Translations under genes and position numbers: made by a program
The notes under the pieces: generated by a model
What the model was told of the DNA's origin: nothing
Database searches by the model: none
The model's input: the letters and a program-made list of their open reading frames with translations, nothing else
Assembly (NCBI RefSeq): GCF_026341775.1
Contig: NZ_JAPEOB010000002.1
Location: 992,001 to 1,056,000 of the forward strand
Direction of reading: 5' to 3'
From: Streptomyces sp. NBC_00654
Lineage (GTDB): Bacteria > Actinomycetota > Actinomycetes > Streptomycetales > Streptomycetaceae
DNA: 64,000 nt
Part shown: in pieces, positions 1 through 8,071 of the stretch
Layout: each line of letters begins with the position of its first letter
Position numbering within the stretch: position 1 is the stretch's first letter

Positions 1-436
1 CCCGGGTCATCACCGGCATCCCGATCGTCAGATACGCCTTCCCGTCCTTGACGACCCGCTCGAAGCTGCCGTGCGGCGAAGTGAGCACCGTGCGGCGCAG
101 CTCCGCGGTCAGTACGCCGGAGACGGGCCGGTCACCCGAGGAGGCGCGCAACGAGCCGTACTCGGCGAAGACGATCCACGGATGCGGTTTGGCGCGCGCC
201 GCGATGTCGTAGAGGTACCACCTCAGCGAATCCGGGTCCAGCGGCAGGCTGGGGACGAACCGCTCGACCTCCTCGCGGAAGGAGGCGACGGCCGTGTCCT
301 GCGCACGTTCGAGGACCGCGCTGCGCGCCTCCCGATAGGTCAGCGCGGCGGTCGTCACGGCGCTGACTGCGGCCACCAGCAGGAACGCGATCACCAGCCG
401 GGTGCGCAGCCCGAACGCGGCGGTCGCTCCAGGCAT
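1..436 (-). CDS. Sensor histidine kinase, N-terminal part (cut by window start)
   Basis: The reverse strand reads from an ATG at 436 off the left edge, giving about 145 residues. It opens with a short cytoplasmic stretch, a hydrophobic segment at about residues 12-32 (membrane anchor) and an extracytoplasmic sensor-like region rich in charged residues. The kinase core (HisKA/HATPase) would lie outside the window. The start is 2 bases beyond the stop of the response regulator at 439, so the two are almost certainly one transcript and a cognate pair. Histidine kinase identity is inferred from this pairing and the membrane-anchored N-terminus, because no catalytic motif is visible. The signal sensed is unknown. 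Confidence 0.75.
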   Translation of the reverse strand, partial: MPGATAAFGLRTRLVIAFLLVAAVSAVTTAALTYREARSAVLERAQDTAVASFREEVERFVPSLPLDPDSLRWYLYDIAARAKPHPWIVFAEYGSLRASSGDRPVSGVLTAELRRTVLTSPHGSFERVVKDGKAYLTIGMPVMTR

Positions 437-438
437 CC

Positions 439-1122
439 TCACAGGGGCCCGAAGCGGTAGCCGAAGCCCCGCAGGGTCTGAATGTACCGAGGGCTGCCGG
501 ACGGGTCTTCGATCTTGGCGCGCAGCCGGCGCACACAGGCGTCCACCAGACGGACGTCATGGTGGTAACTGTGCTCCCAGACCTCTTCCAGGAGCCGCTG
601 CCGGCTGAAGACCTGTCCCGGCGCCGCGGACAGGTACAGCAACAGCTTGAGTTCGGAGGGTGCGAGGGCCACCCTGGCGCCCGACACGAGGACGGTGTGG
701 CCGGCGCGGTCGATGTCGAGTTCGCCGTGGCGCTCGACGGCGGGCCTCGCCCCGACCGGGCCTTCGATGCGGCGCAGCACGGCACGTATGCGGGCCTCGA
801 TGACCTCGGTGCGGGCGGGCTTGACGATGTAGTCGTCCGCACCCGCCTCCAGGCCGACGACGATGTCGACGTCGTCGCCGCGCGCGGTCAGCATGATGAT
901 CGGTAACTGGCTGGTCTCGCGTACCCGGCAGCACACCTGGACGCCGCTCATGGCGGGGAGCATGAGGTCGAGCAGCAGGAGATCGGGGCGAAAGCCGCCC
1001 AGCGCCTCCAGACCGGCCTCGCCGGTCGCGGCGGCGAGGACGTCGTGCCCGCGCCGGCGCAGCCCGATCTCGACGCCCTCGCGCACGGAGGGGTCGTCTT
1101 CGACGAGGAGGACGCGTGGCAT
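439..1122 (-). CDS. OmpR/PhoB-family response regulator
   Basis: A 227-residue two-component regulator. The receiver domain (1-115) has the acidic pair at 9-10, the phospho-acceptor Asp52 in the LLLLDLMLP stretch, Thr79 and Lys101. The C-terminal winged helix (about 130-227) carries the typical VWEHSYHHD...LVDACVRRLRAKIED stretch and ends in GFGYRFGPL. It resembles the AfsQ1/CseB group of Streptomyces regulators, but I cannot say it is either one. It is translated with the sensor kinase immediately downstream (2-base gap). The 142 bases upstream (1123-1264) are G-rich and hold no gene; the operon promoter should be there. Confidence 0.93.
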   Translation of the reverse strand: MPRVLLVEDDPSVREGVEIGLRRRGHDVLAAATGEAGLEALGGFRPDLLLLDLMLPAMSGVQVCCRVRETSQLPIIMLTARGDDVDIVVGLEAGADDYIVKPARTEVIEARIRAVLRRIEGPVGARPAVERHGELDIDRAGHTVLVSGARVALAPSELKLLLYLSAAPGQVFSRQRLLEEVWEHSYHHDVRLVDACVRRLRAKIEDPSGSPRYIQTLRGFGYRFGPL

Positions 1123-1264
1123 GGCGGTATCTCCGGAGTCATGGGGAATGGGGGATGGGAATGGGGAGTCGTGAAGGACACGGCGGTGTGGCGGCAGGGG
1201 ACAGGGACGAGGACCGGATGCTCCCGTCCGCGCGGAAAGGCGGCCGGCGTCCGGTGACGCCGGG

Positions 1265-3523
1265 TCAGCCCGATGTCGGCGGCTTCTGTACGTCGAAGGC
1301 GAAGAGGGTGTTCTCGGCCGCGGCCACGATCACCGCACGCCCCGCGACGGTGACGCGCGGGCTCGCGCCCTGCTCCCCCGTCAGACCGTCGGCCTGCGGA
1401 TCCGTTGTCCACAGGGCCTTGCCGTCGTCCGGCGACAGCGCGACCACCCGGCCGGTGGCCGAGCTGAAGTACAGCGCGCCGGCTCCCGCCACGGGGCCCG
1501 AGGCACCCTCCACGGCCGTCTGCCGCGACCACTTCTTCCGGCCGGTCGCGGGGTCGAGGGCGGTGACGAGACCGGTCTGCCCGCTCACGTAGACGGTGCC
1601 GTCCACCATGCCGGGCGTTCCCTCGAAAGTCCTGGCCAGCCGGGAGTACGTGACTTTCCGGGAAGCCGGGTCGACCCGCGCCACCCCGTCGTAGCCGGCC
1701 GGCGCCGTTCCCTCCATGTGCCGCTGAAGGAGTACGAGCCCGCCGTCGGCGGCACCCATCGGCACGGCGGGGCCGTCGACCGCGATGGGCCTGCCCAGTG
1801 TCCCCGAGGCGCGGTCGACCGTGTGCAGGGTGGGGTGGTGCACCTCCGAGGCGTCCAGCTCCCCGTCCGTCGCGCACATCGCGAGGAGCCGCGTTCCCAG
1901 GGGAACGGGAGCGCACCGCTCGCCCGTGGGGAACGGCGTCGTCCAGGCGACCTCACCGCTGTGCGCGTCCCGGGCCTCGAAGCGGGAGTTGAAGGCGTCG
2001 ACCGTCACCACCGCGGAGCCGACCACGAGGGCGTCCTGGGACCGGCCCGTGACGGCCTGCGACTGGGCGCCGGACGGCACGGACCACAGCTCCCGGCCGC
2101 TGTTCGCGTCGAGGGCCACCACCTCGCTGGGAGGGTCCTGCGGGGCGTCCTGGGCGGCGATGCGGTAGCCGAGCACCGTGTCGTCGGTGGCCCCCACCAG
2201 GTGCATGCCCTGGACGGGGACACCCGGGCTCTTCACCGTCCACACCGGCGCGCCGTCCAGGGCGCTGATACGGGTCGCGACCACACTGCCGCCCCCGCAG
2301 AACAGCGCGTCGCCGTGCGCGAGGCAGCGCAGCTCGTCGGGGATGTCCTCGCGACCGCCGTGCACGGTCCTGCGCCACGGCTCGAAGCCGTCCGGAAGCG
2401 CGGCACCCGGCGCCGCGACGCTGTCGCCCTTGTCGCCGCCGTTCCCCCCGCGGTCGCCCGCCTTCAGCGCGGCGGCTCCCCCGCCGATCGCCGCGACCGC
2501 GACCGCGGCCGCGAGCACGGGCCGCCATCGGCGGTGCAGACGGCGGCCGACGGTGTTCCCGGGACCGGCCGGGGTGGCGGCCGGAGCGGTGGCCGGCGCC
2601 GGAGTCGCCGCCGGAGCGGTGCCCGGCGCCGGGGTGTCCTCCGCCGCGACGTGATGCTGGGTGTTCATGTCGCGGGTGCGGCCCGTGACAACCCCGTTCG
2701 CGGCGATCCCGCCGAGGTCGGCCGGCAGGTCCCGCAGCAGTACGAGGAGTTCGTCCGCGGAGGGACGCCCCTCCGGCTCCTTGTCCAGGCACGACTCGAC
2801 GACCACGCGCAGAGCCACCGGCACCGCGCCCAGCGACGGCTCCTCGTGCACCACCTGATATGCCGTCATGTAGGGGCTGTCCGCGTCGAAGGGCCCGTGC
2901 CCCGTCGCCGCGTACACCAGCAGCGTCCCCAGCGAGAAGACATCGGACCGCGGCCCCACACCACGCGGCGCCTGCAACTGCTCCGGCGACATGAAGGGCG
3001 GCGTACCGATGACCCGCCCCGTCATCGTCAGCGTCTGCTGGTCCACGGCGCGCGAGATGCCGAAGTCGATGACGCGCGGGCCTTCGGGCGAGAGCACGAC
3101 GTTCGAGGGTTTCAGGTCACGGTGGACGACCCCCACCCGGTGGATGTCGCGCAGCGCCTCGGCCAGCCCGATCGCGAGCCTCCTCAGCTCCGCTCCGTTC
3201 AGCGGGCCCTCGGCGGCGATGTGCTGGGCCAGCGTGTGCCCCTCGACATAGGTCGTCGCCATCCACGGCTGCTCGGCCTCGGGGGCGGCATCGACCACGG
3301 CGGCGGTGAACGCGCCGCTCACCCGCCTCGCCGCCGCCACTTCCTGCCGGAAGCGGATGCGGAACTCGTCGTCCCCCGCGAACTGCTGGTGGATCAGTTT
3401 GATCGCGACAGGCCGCCCCGAACTCGTACGGGCCAGAAAGACCGTGCCCATGCCACCCGAGCCGAGCCGAGCCTCCAGTGGATAGCCACCGATCTCGACC
3501 GGATCACCTCCGCGCAGCGACAC
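1265..3523 (-). CDS. Membrane Ser/Thr protein kinase with PQQ-like propeller sensor
   Basis: A 752-residue Hanks-type kinase if translation begins at the GTG at 3523, which has a GGGAGG 13-18 bases upstream and starts just before the conserved IGGY..LGSGGMG glycine loop; the open frame continues upstream but looks non-coding. Kinase domain about 10-270: Lys42, HRDLKPSN at 134-141 and DFG at 153-155. A Pro/Ala/Thr-rich linker (about 295-325) leads to one transmembrane helix (about 335-352). The outer domain has repeated WTxxP/GRELW-type blades typical of PQQ-like beta-propellers. In the family, the outside domain senses a ligand and the inside kinase phosphorylates Ser/Thr targets; the ligand here is unknown. 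Confidence 0.93.
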   Translation of the reverse strand: MSLRGGDPVEIGGYPLEARLGSGGMGTVFLARTSSGRPVAIKLIHQQFAGDDEFRIRFRQEVAAARRVSGAFTAAVVDAAPEAEQPWMATTYVEGHTLAQHIAAEGPLNGAELRRLAIGLAEALRDIHRVGVVHRDLKPSNVVLSPEGPRVIDFGISRAVDQQTLTMTGRVIGTPPFMSPEQLQAPRGVGPRSDVFSLGTLLVYAATGHGPFDADSPYMTAYQVVHEEPSLGAVPVALRVVVESCLDKEPEGRPSADELLVLLRDLPADLGGIAANGVVTGRTRDMNTQHHVAAEDTPAPGTAPAATPAPATAPAATPAGPGNTVGRRLHRRWRPVLAAAVAVAAIGGGAAALKAGDRGGNGGDKGDSVAAPGAALPDGFEPWRRTVHGGREDIPDELRCLAHGDALFCGGGSVVATRISALDGAPVWTVKSPGVPVQGMHLVGATDDTVLGYRIAAQDAPQDPPSEVVALDANSGRELWSVPSGAQSQAVTGRSQDALVVGSAVVTVDAFNSRFEARDAHSGEVAWTTPFPTGERCAPVPLGTRLLAMCATDGELDASEVHHPTLHTVDRASGTLGRPIAVDGPAVPMGAADGGLVLLQRHMEGTAPAGYDGVARVDPASRKVTYSRLARTFEGTPGMVDGTVYVSGQTGLVTALDPATGRKKWSRQTAVEGASGPVAGAGALYFSSATGRVVALSPDDGKALWTTDPQADGLTGEQGASPRVTVAGRAVIVAAAENTLFAFDVQKPPTSG

Positions 3524-3836
3524 TCTTCCCGACCTCCCGTTCCCCGTGCATCTCTGCCACCACGGGCCTGCGTACCTGTTCTGCACACAAACTAGCCGCA
3601 GGGCAGTACAGCAGAGCAAAGCGGGTGACGAACAGGGAGCCCGGGGCCGCTCGCGTGCCGCACAAGACGAAGCCCGGACGAAGCCCGGACGATGATCGCA
3701 GATCCCATGGATCGTCGCAGCCACGGCGGCAGGCCGAGAACTCCGGGAGGGAGGGAGACCTCCTGGCACGGCGCCTGCGCGCGCCTCCCCCCGCAGCGGA
3801 CAACCGGCCGAGCCCGCGCATGGGCACACACGCCCC
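3524..3836. other. Intergenic region upstream of the Ser/Thr kinase
   Basis: No convincing gene. It must hold the kinase promoter. The 11-base unit ACGAAGCCCGG occurs twice in direct succession at 3668-3689. No strong terminator was seen after the redox gene that ends at 3837. Confidence 0.5.
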
Positions 3837-4907
3837 CTACGGCGCGTTGGGCGGAGTGACAAGGGGCCGACGAGAGCGAGAGCGCGGGTCGGCAGCACCG
3901 ACGCCGTTGCGCAGCGCCGACCGTCCGGTCCGCCAGGCGTTCAGGAGATGCGAGGCCAGTCGGCGCTCCAGGTGCACAGTGGCGTCCGCTCCGAAGGCCA
4001 CCTCGGAGTCCAGGTGCGGCTCTTCGGCGAGCAGGCCGCCGATCACCTCCCGGCGTACGACCTGTTCGTGCACGGCGTCCGCCTCGACATGCTCCGTGTA
4101 GAAGCGTTCGGCCGCAGGCCCGGCACCGCTGCGCCGCATCGCCGCGGCGAGCCGACGGGATCCGGGCGACGAGGTGACCTCGACGCAGGCGAAATGGCCG
4201 ACCAACGCTCCGCGCAAGGCTCGGTGCAGGCCGAACAGCGTCATGACGTTCACGACCGCGAGGGCGGGGGCGGGGGCCGCCTCCACGTAGTGGCCGTAGC
4301 GGGTGTTCAGACCAAGATCATCCATCAGCTCGGTGAAGAGCTGGGCATGGATGTCCTCGGCCCGCCCGGCACCGAACTCGTCGTACTCGATGGCGACCAT
4401 GCCGGCCTTGGCCCGTCCGCGCAGCCGGGGGATCACCCAGGCGTGCGGGTCCGCCTCCTTGAGGTGGTAGAGCGAGCGCAGAGCCGCGTATTCGCGGATC
4501 TGCCACAGCACTCCCTCATGCTCCAGATGGTGGGCGATGCCGCCGCGTGGGTCGGTGGGCTCGACCAGCAGTTCACCGAAGACCACGTCCGTCGAGCGTC
4601 CGGAACGGACATCTGCCCGCAGAGCGCCGAGAAAACGCTGTTCGAGTGCCCGGCGCAACGGCATGAGCACGGGGTCCCACTCACGGTCCTCGGCGACGTC
4701 GGCGAAGCCCTGGTAGTGCAGTTCGTAGAGTACGTAGAGGGCCAGTTGCAGGTCCTCCCCGTACGGGTCGGCGGCTGCGGCCCCGTCCACCCCGGGAGGT
4801 GCCTGTCGCGGCGAGGCAAGAGCTGCGAACAGACCCGCCGACAGCGGTCCCCGGGAGGTGGGAACGACCGGGCCCGCAGGGTTGTGGTCAGTGGGGGGCG
4901 CCGTCAT
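3837..4907 (-). CDS. Iron-containing redox enzyme family protein (heme-oxygenase-like oxidase fold)
   Basis: A 356-residue, largely helical protein. Metal-ligand-type residues lie in helices typical of the heme-oxygenase-like di-iron oxidase (HDO) superfamily: the Glu/His-rich stretch AHHLEHEG (125-132) and the conserved block EYDEFGAGRAEDIHAQLF (174-191). Members of this superfamily are predicted or shown to use a di-iron centre for oxidation chemistry; the substrate here is unknown. The ATG overlaps the end of the upstream CDGSH gene by 20 bases, indicating coupled translation and a shared redox role. The C-terminus is Arg/Pro-rich and poorly conserved-looking. Confidence 0.82.
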   Translation of the reverse strand: MTAPPTDHNPAGPVVPTSRGPLSAGLFAALASPRQAPPGVDGAAAADPYGEDLQLALYVLYELHYQGFADVAEDREWDPVLMPLRRALEQRFLGALRADVRSGRSTDVVFGELLVEPTDPRGGIAHHLEHEGVLWQIREYAALRSLYHLKEADPHAWVIPRLRGRAKAGMVAIEYDEFGAGRAEDIHAQLFTELMDDLGLNTRYGHYVEAAPAPALAVVNVMTLFGLHRALRGALVGHFACVEVTSSPGSRRLAAAMRRSGAGPAAERFYTEHVEADAVHEQVVRREVIGGLLAEEPHLDSEVAFGADATVHLERRLASHLLNAWRTGRSALRNGVGAADPRSRSRRPLVTPPNAP

Positions 4908-5166
4908 GGGAGCCCTTCGGGTCGCTGCCGGACGGCTGGTCGCAGTCCTCGCGGCGGCCGGCGCCGGAGGGCTTCGTACGTCTGCGGTGACTGGTGTCGC
5001 ACCAGGGGTACGCGCGGCTGCGCCGACAGGTGCAGACGGCGACGACGAACCGGTCGGAAGCGGCGATCGTGCCGTCCTCCTGGACGATCTCCACCGGCCC
5101 GTCGATCAGAATCGGACCATCGCGGACAACGGTCATACGCCTGGCACGGTCAGCTTCGTTCGGCAC
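4888..5166 (-). CDS. CDGSH iron-sulfur domain protein
   Basis: A 92-residue small redox protein. Residues 45-60 read CTCRRSRAYPWCDTSH, matching the CDGSH signature C-x-C-x2-S-x3-P-x-C-D-x-S-H. The [2Fe-2S] ligands would be Cys45, Cys47, Cys56 and His60. Thr58 replaces the usual Gly. The start is taken at the GTG at 5166, which overlaps the end of the upstream broken methyltransferase gene by 17 bases; an ATG at 5136 is a fair alternative and would remove ten residues. The 3' end overlaps the oxidase-fold gene by 20 bases. A role as electron carrier for that oxidase is inference from the overlap. Confidence 0.85.
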   Translation of the reverse strand: MPNEADRARRMTVVRDGPILIDGPVEIVQEDGTIAASDRFVVAVCTCRRSRAYPWCDTSHRRRTKPSGAGRREDCDQPSGSDPKGSHDGAPH

Positions 5167-5491
5167 GGACGACCACCGGTTCCTCTGCGCCCTCGCCGGC
5201 GCCGATCAGTCCCTGGGCCCGCGGCCACGGCAGCCGTCGGGTGACCGCAGGACCGCAGGGTACGCGGGCCCGGTCCGTCACCGAGCGGCGCGGACCGGCG
5301 GCAGCGGGCCGTCGGAACGTTTCCTCGGCATCGCGGAGTCCGGAACGCACCAGGAGTTCCCGCCGTCCACCGTGCCCCGCGTCCCGGGCGTGCCGCACGG
5401 CGTCCTCACCGGGCCGTCCGCCGGCCATCGCCGCGACGTGGTGGTGAGCAACCCACCGTACGTGTCCGCGCCCCACGAACACCGTCGTCAT
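5150..5491 (-). pseudogene. Broken HemK2/MTQ2-type methyltransferase
   Basis: The reverse frame starts at an ATG at 5491 behind a good GGAGG and runs 113 codons. Its last 65 or so residues (LLVRSGLRDAEE..., GLIGAGEGAEEPVVVRAERS) look like the C-terminus of HemK2-type N-methyltransferases, which often sit beside CDGSH genes in Streptomyces. The S-adenosylmethionine site and the NPPY catalytic motif are missing from this frame. Instead the opposite strand at 5390-5479 encodes DVVVSNPPYVSAPHE, the family's NPPY block, in the wrong orientation. I infer an internal inversion plus deletion of the middle of the gene. The upstream start and ribosome site remain, so it may still help translation of the CDGSH gene. 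Confidence 0.5.
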
Positions 5492-5806
5492 CGGAAACCT
5501 CCACGGGGGGACAGACAGGTTCAGGTCTCTGCTCGTCTCGCCGGGCGGGTGCCCCGCCCATTCAGGTTCGGTCCGGCGGCGCTCCGCCGCCACTTCACGG
5601 CGTTCCCGGCCCCCTGCCCGCGCCAGTACGCGCCCGGCACCCGGCGTCACCCGAGCGCACGGCCCGATGGGCACATCCGGGGCAGCGGTGCCATGTTTCG
5701 CACGTGGACCCGTGGCAACCCGGTCGTGGTCGGCGCCGTATCGCCGTCGCCGGTACGGGCCGTGCGCCCGGGGGTGGAGAGCCCTACGGGCAGGAAGGAG
5801 AACGTC
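5492..5806. other. Divergent intergenic region
   Basis: 315 bases between the redox operon (reverse) and the small SAP-like gene (forward). I see no credible gene. It holds the ribosome site of the broken methyltransferase gene (GGAGG near 5501) and must contain promoters for both directions. Confidence 0.5.
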
Positions 5807-6133
5807 ATGCCGGCAGGATCCAGCCGCAAACGCGAGCGTCAGTACGAACACGTGAAGGAGAGCGCCGAGAGGCGCGGGGAGTCGGAGAAGCGCGCGAAGG
5901 AGATCGCCGCCCGCACCGTCAACAAGGAGCGGGCCCGCTCGGGTGAGTCGAGGACGGCGAGCAGGACGTCCACACAGGACCCCAAATCGGCCTCCCAGCG
6001 AGGCGGAGAGCGCTCGCACAAGGGCGCGCAGGGCCGCACCAGGGACCAGCTGTACGAAGAGGCCAGGAGGAAGAACGTCGAGGGCCGCTCAACGATGAAC
6101 AAGGAGCAGCTCCGCCAGGCCGTCAGCCGCTGA
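5807..6133 (+). CDS. Small basic protein with SAP/Rho-N-like C-terminus
   Basis: A 108-residue, highly charged protein started by an ATG 6 bases after a strong AAGGAG. The first two thirds are Lys/Arg/Glu/Ser-rich (ERQYEHVKESAERRGESEKRAKEIA, helical). The last 35 residues (RDQLYEEARRKNVEGRSTMNKEQLRQAVSR) look like a SAP or Rho-termination-factor N-terminal-like helix-turn-helix that binds nucleic acid. Similar actinobacterial proteins are often named plasmid stabilisation protein without experimental support. No partner gene is evident; 6134-6334 downstream holds nothing recognisable. Confidence 0.8.
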   Translation: MPAGSSRKRERQYEHVKESAERRGESEKRAKEIAARTVNKERARSGESRTASRTSTQDPKSASQRGGERSHKGAQGRTRDQLYEEARRKNVEGRSTMNKEQLRQAVSR

Positions 6134-6334
6134 CCCACCGGGTCCACTGCCTGCCGCGCGGCGTGACGGCGCTGCGGCCGGTGTTCAGGCAGTCGCCGCA
6201 CGCCGGGCAGGCATGTGCCGCGCCCTTCGCGAGGCCGTTCGATCACCGTCAGGTCCGGACCCCGCGACGCGCTCCCCGTTCGATCGCGCAGAGCTACGGA
6301 GGATCGGCGGCAGGACCCCCGCGAGCGATCCTGG

Positions 6335-6757
6335 TCAGCCCAGGAAACTCAGTCGAACCTGGCGGTCGGGGTTGTCCATGTTCGTATCGACCAGGCACAC
6401 CGACTGCCACGTCCCCAGTGCCAGTTGTCCGGCGATGACCGGCAGGGTGGCGTGCGGGGGGACGAGGGCCGGCAGCACATGGTCGCGGCCGTGGCCGGGG
6501 CTGCCGTGGCGGTGCTGCCAGCGTTCGTCGGCGGGCAGCAGGGTGTGCAGGGCCGCGAGGAGGTCGTCGTCGCTGCCCGCTCCGACTTCCAGGACGGCGA
6601 TTCCCGCGGTGGCGTGCGGCACGAAGACGTTGAGCAGACCGTCTCGGCCGGCCGCGGTGCGGGTGAGGAACTCCTCGCAGTCATGGGTCAGGTCGGTGAC
6701 GGTCTCCGTGGAGCCGGTGGCGATGCGCAGAACACTGGTGGTGAAGCTGTCGGCCAT
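6335..6757 (-). CDS. YjbQ/UPF0047 family protein (secondary thiamine-phosphate synthase-like)
   Basis: A 140-residue single-domain protein matching the YjbQ fold. Visible family features are LLNVFVPHATAGIAVLE (about 41-57), the HRHGSPGHGRDH run and the C-terminal LGTWQSVCLVDTN..RQVRLSFLG. Escherichia coli YjbQ shows weak thiamine-phosphate synthase activity, which gives the name; the physiological function is unsettled. It is monocistronic on the reverse strand and divergent from the sulfonate locus, with 92 bases to the leader peptide. An AGGA-rich stretch precedes the ATG at 6757. Confidence 0.9.
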   Translation of the reverse strand: MADSFTTSVLRIATGSTETVTDLTHDCEEFLTRTAAGRDGLLNVFVPHATAGIAVLEVGAGSDDDLLAALHTLLPADERWQHRHGSPGHGRDHVLPALVPPHATLPVIAGQLALGTWQSVCLVDTNMDNPDRQVRLSFLG

Positions 6758-6849
6758 GGCTTCATCCTCCCGCCCGAGCGGCAGGATGGCACGTCCACGT
6801 GTCGAGACGCCATTGACCGGTTCCGCAGCGCGTCGCTACGTTCAGCGAC

Positions 6850-6933
6850 ATGTTCCGATCAGCTCTGCTCACTTCGCGCGGTCACATCGACCTGCTGCGG
6901 GTGGCCTCCGCCGCGTGTCGCCGCGGCTGCTGA
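6850..6933 (+). CDS. Cys-containing leader peptide of the sulfonate locus
   Basis: A 27-codon open frame reading MFRSALLTSRGHIDLLRVAS then AACRRGC and stop. It matches the small 'putative leader peptide' pattern (LLTSRxHIDLLRVA...C) that recurs upstream of sulfur-assimilation genes in Streptomyces. Two Cys codons sit in the last six codons, so translation could slow when Cys-tRNA is scarce. A short hairpin with a T-rich tail (6982-7010) follows about 50 bases later, suggesting attenuation of the transporter genes starting at 7160. The peptide pattern is seen in the sequence; the control mechanism is inference by analogy with Cys-responsive leaders described in mycobacteria. Confidence 0.8.
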   Translation: MFRSALLTSRGHIDLLRVASAACRRGC

Positions 6934-6981
6934 CGTTCTCCCAGCGCATGTTCCGCCCGCTCTGACCGGGTGTTCCGTTCG

Positions 6982-7010
6982 CCCGCTCCGAGCGGGTGCG
7001 CGCCCCTTTT
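6982..7010 (+). terminator. Candidate attenuator hairpin after the leader peptide
   Basis: CCCGCT (6982-6987) pairs with AGCGGG (6991-6996) across a 3-base loop and is followed by a CCCCTTTT tail ending at 7010. The stem is short, so the terminator is plausible but not strong. Its place between the Cys leader and the transporter suggests a regulatory role. Confidence 0.35.
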
Positions 7011-7159
7011 GCCGTACGTGGCCCCGCCGTGTCCGGGTCCGCCGGAACCGCGGCGTGATCCCTGTGCCACCGCCGTAGCCGTGGTGCGGGTGCGTATGAC
7101 CCGGGTGGCGCCGTTCCGCTGTTCCTCGCCCCTGCCCGTGGACTGCTCGTGGAGCCCTC

Positions 7160-8071
7160 ATGACCCTCGGCCACGCATCCGCATCCGCATCCGCATCCGC
7201 ATCCGCCCCACCACCCGGCATACCCATCGACCCGGTCAAGCCCTCCGCGCGGCCGAGTCCGCCGGATCTCGAACACGTACTCCCTTCGTCCGCCCGCGGG
7301 ACGCGTCTGCGGTCCGTTCCGCGCCGGCTGCGCCGTACGGCCGGTCCGCTGCTGCTCGCCCTGTGGCAGGTGTTCAGCGCCACGGGCGTTCTGCACCCCG
7401 ACGTGCTCGCCTCGCCCGGCACCATCGCGGGGGCCGGGTCCGGTCTGATCGCTGGCGGGACTCTGCCCTCCGCCATGGCGGTGTCGCTCCAGCGGGTGGC
7501 CGCCGGTCTGCTGCTCGGCGGAGTGGCCGGGACGGCGCTCGCGCTGGTCTCGGGGCTGTCCCGGCTGGGCGAGGACCTCGTGGACGCGACCGTACTGATG
7601 CTCCGCACCGTCCCGTGGGTGGGGCTGATACCGCTCTTCATCATCTGGCTCGGCATCGGTGAGGCTCCGAAGGTGGCGCTCATCGCGCTCGGGGTCGCCT
7701 TCCATCTGTACCTCGACGTCTATGCCGGGATACGGGGCGTGGACGCCCAACTCATCGAGGCGGGACAGTCGTTGGGGCTCAGCAGGTGGGCCATGGTGCG
7801 CCATGTGGTGCTGCCGGGAGCACTGCCCGGAGCCATGACCGGACTGCGGTACTCCCTCGCCACCGCCTGGCTGGCGCTCGTCTTCGGCGAGTCCGTCAAC
7901 GCCGACGCGGGAATCGGCTTCCTGATGAACCAGGCCCGGGACTTCTTCCGCACCGACGTGATCGTCGTCTGCCTGGTCGTCTACGCCTTCCTCGGCCTTG
8001 CCGCCGATGCCATCGTCCGGACTCTCGAAAGGCCGCTGCTGCAATGGCGACCGACTTTCACAGGCCAGTGA
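7160..8071 (+). CDS. ssuC: Sulfonate-type ABC transporter permease
   Basis: A 303-residue inner-membrane permease of the SsuC/TauC type. A long Ala/Ser/Pro-rich N-terminus precedes about six transmembrane helices from residue ~65 on. The EAA loop, where the ATPase docks, is visible as EAGQSLGLSRWAMVRHVVLPGALPG (about 197-221). Residues 6-15 are five AS pairs encoded by a 5 x 6-base repeat. The stop overlaps the GTG of the ATPase by 4 bases. A sulfur-compound substrate is inferred from family and from the Cys leader upstream. Confidence 0.88.
   Translation: MTLGHASASASASASAPPPGIPIDPVKPSARPSPPDLEHVLPSSARGTRLRSVPRRLRRTAGPLLLALWQVFSATGVLHPDVLASPGTIAGAGSGLIAGGTLPSAMAVSLQRVAAGLLLGGVAGTALALVSGLSRLGEDLVDATVLMLRTVPWVGLIPLFIIWLGIGEAPKVALIALGVAFHLYLDVYAGIRGVDAQLIEAGQSLGLSRWAMVRHVVLPGALPGAMTGLRYSLATAWLALVFGESVNADAGIGFLMNQARDFFRTDVIVVCLVVYAFLGLAADAIVRTLERPLLQWRPTFTGQ
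7175..7204 (+). repeat. 5 x GCATCC hexanucleotide repeat inside ssuC
   Basis: Five perfect tandem copies of GCATCC encode (Ala-Ser)5 near the permease N-terminus. Because the unit is 6 bases, copy-number change would lengthen or shorten the tail without a frameshift. Confidence 0.95.

Noticed and set aside
1718..3595. 625-codon forward frame opposite the Ser/Thr kinase
   Set aside because: Antisense shadow; the reverse strand has the full kinase motifs.
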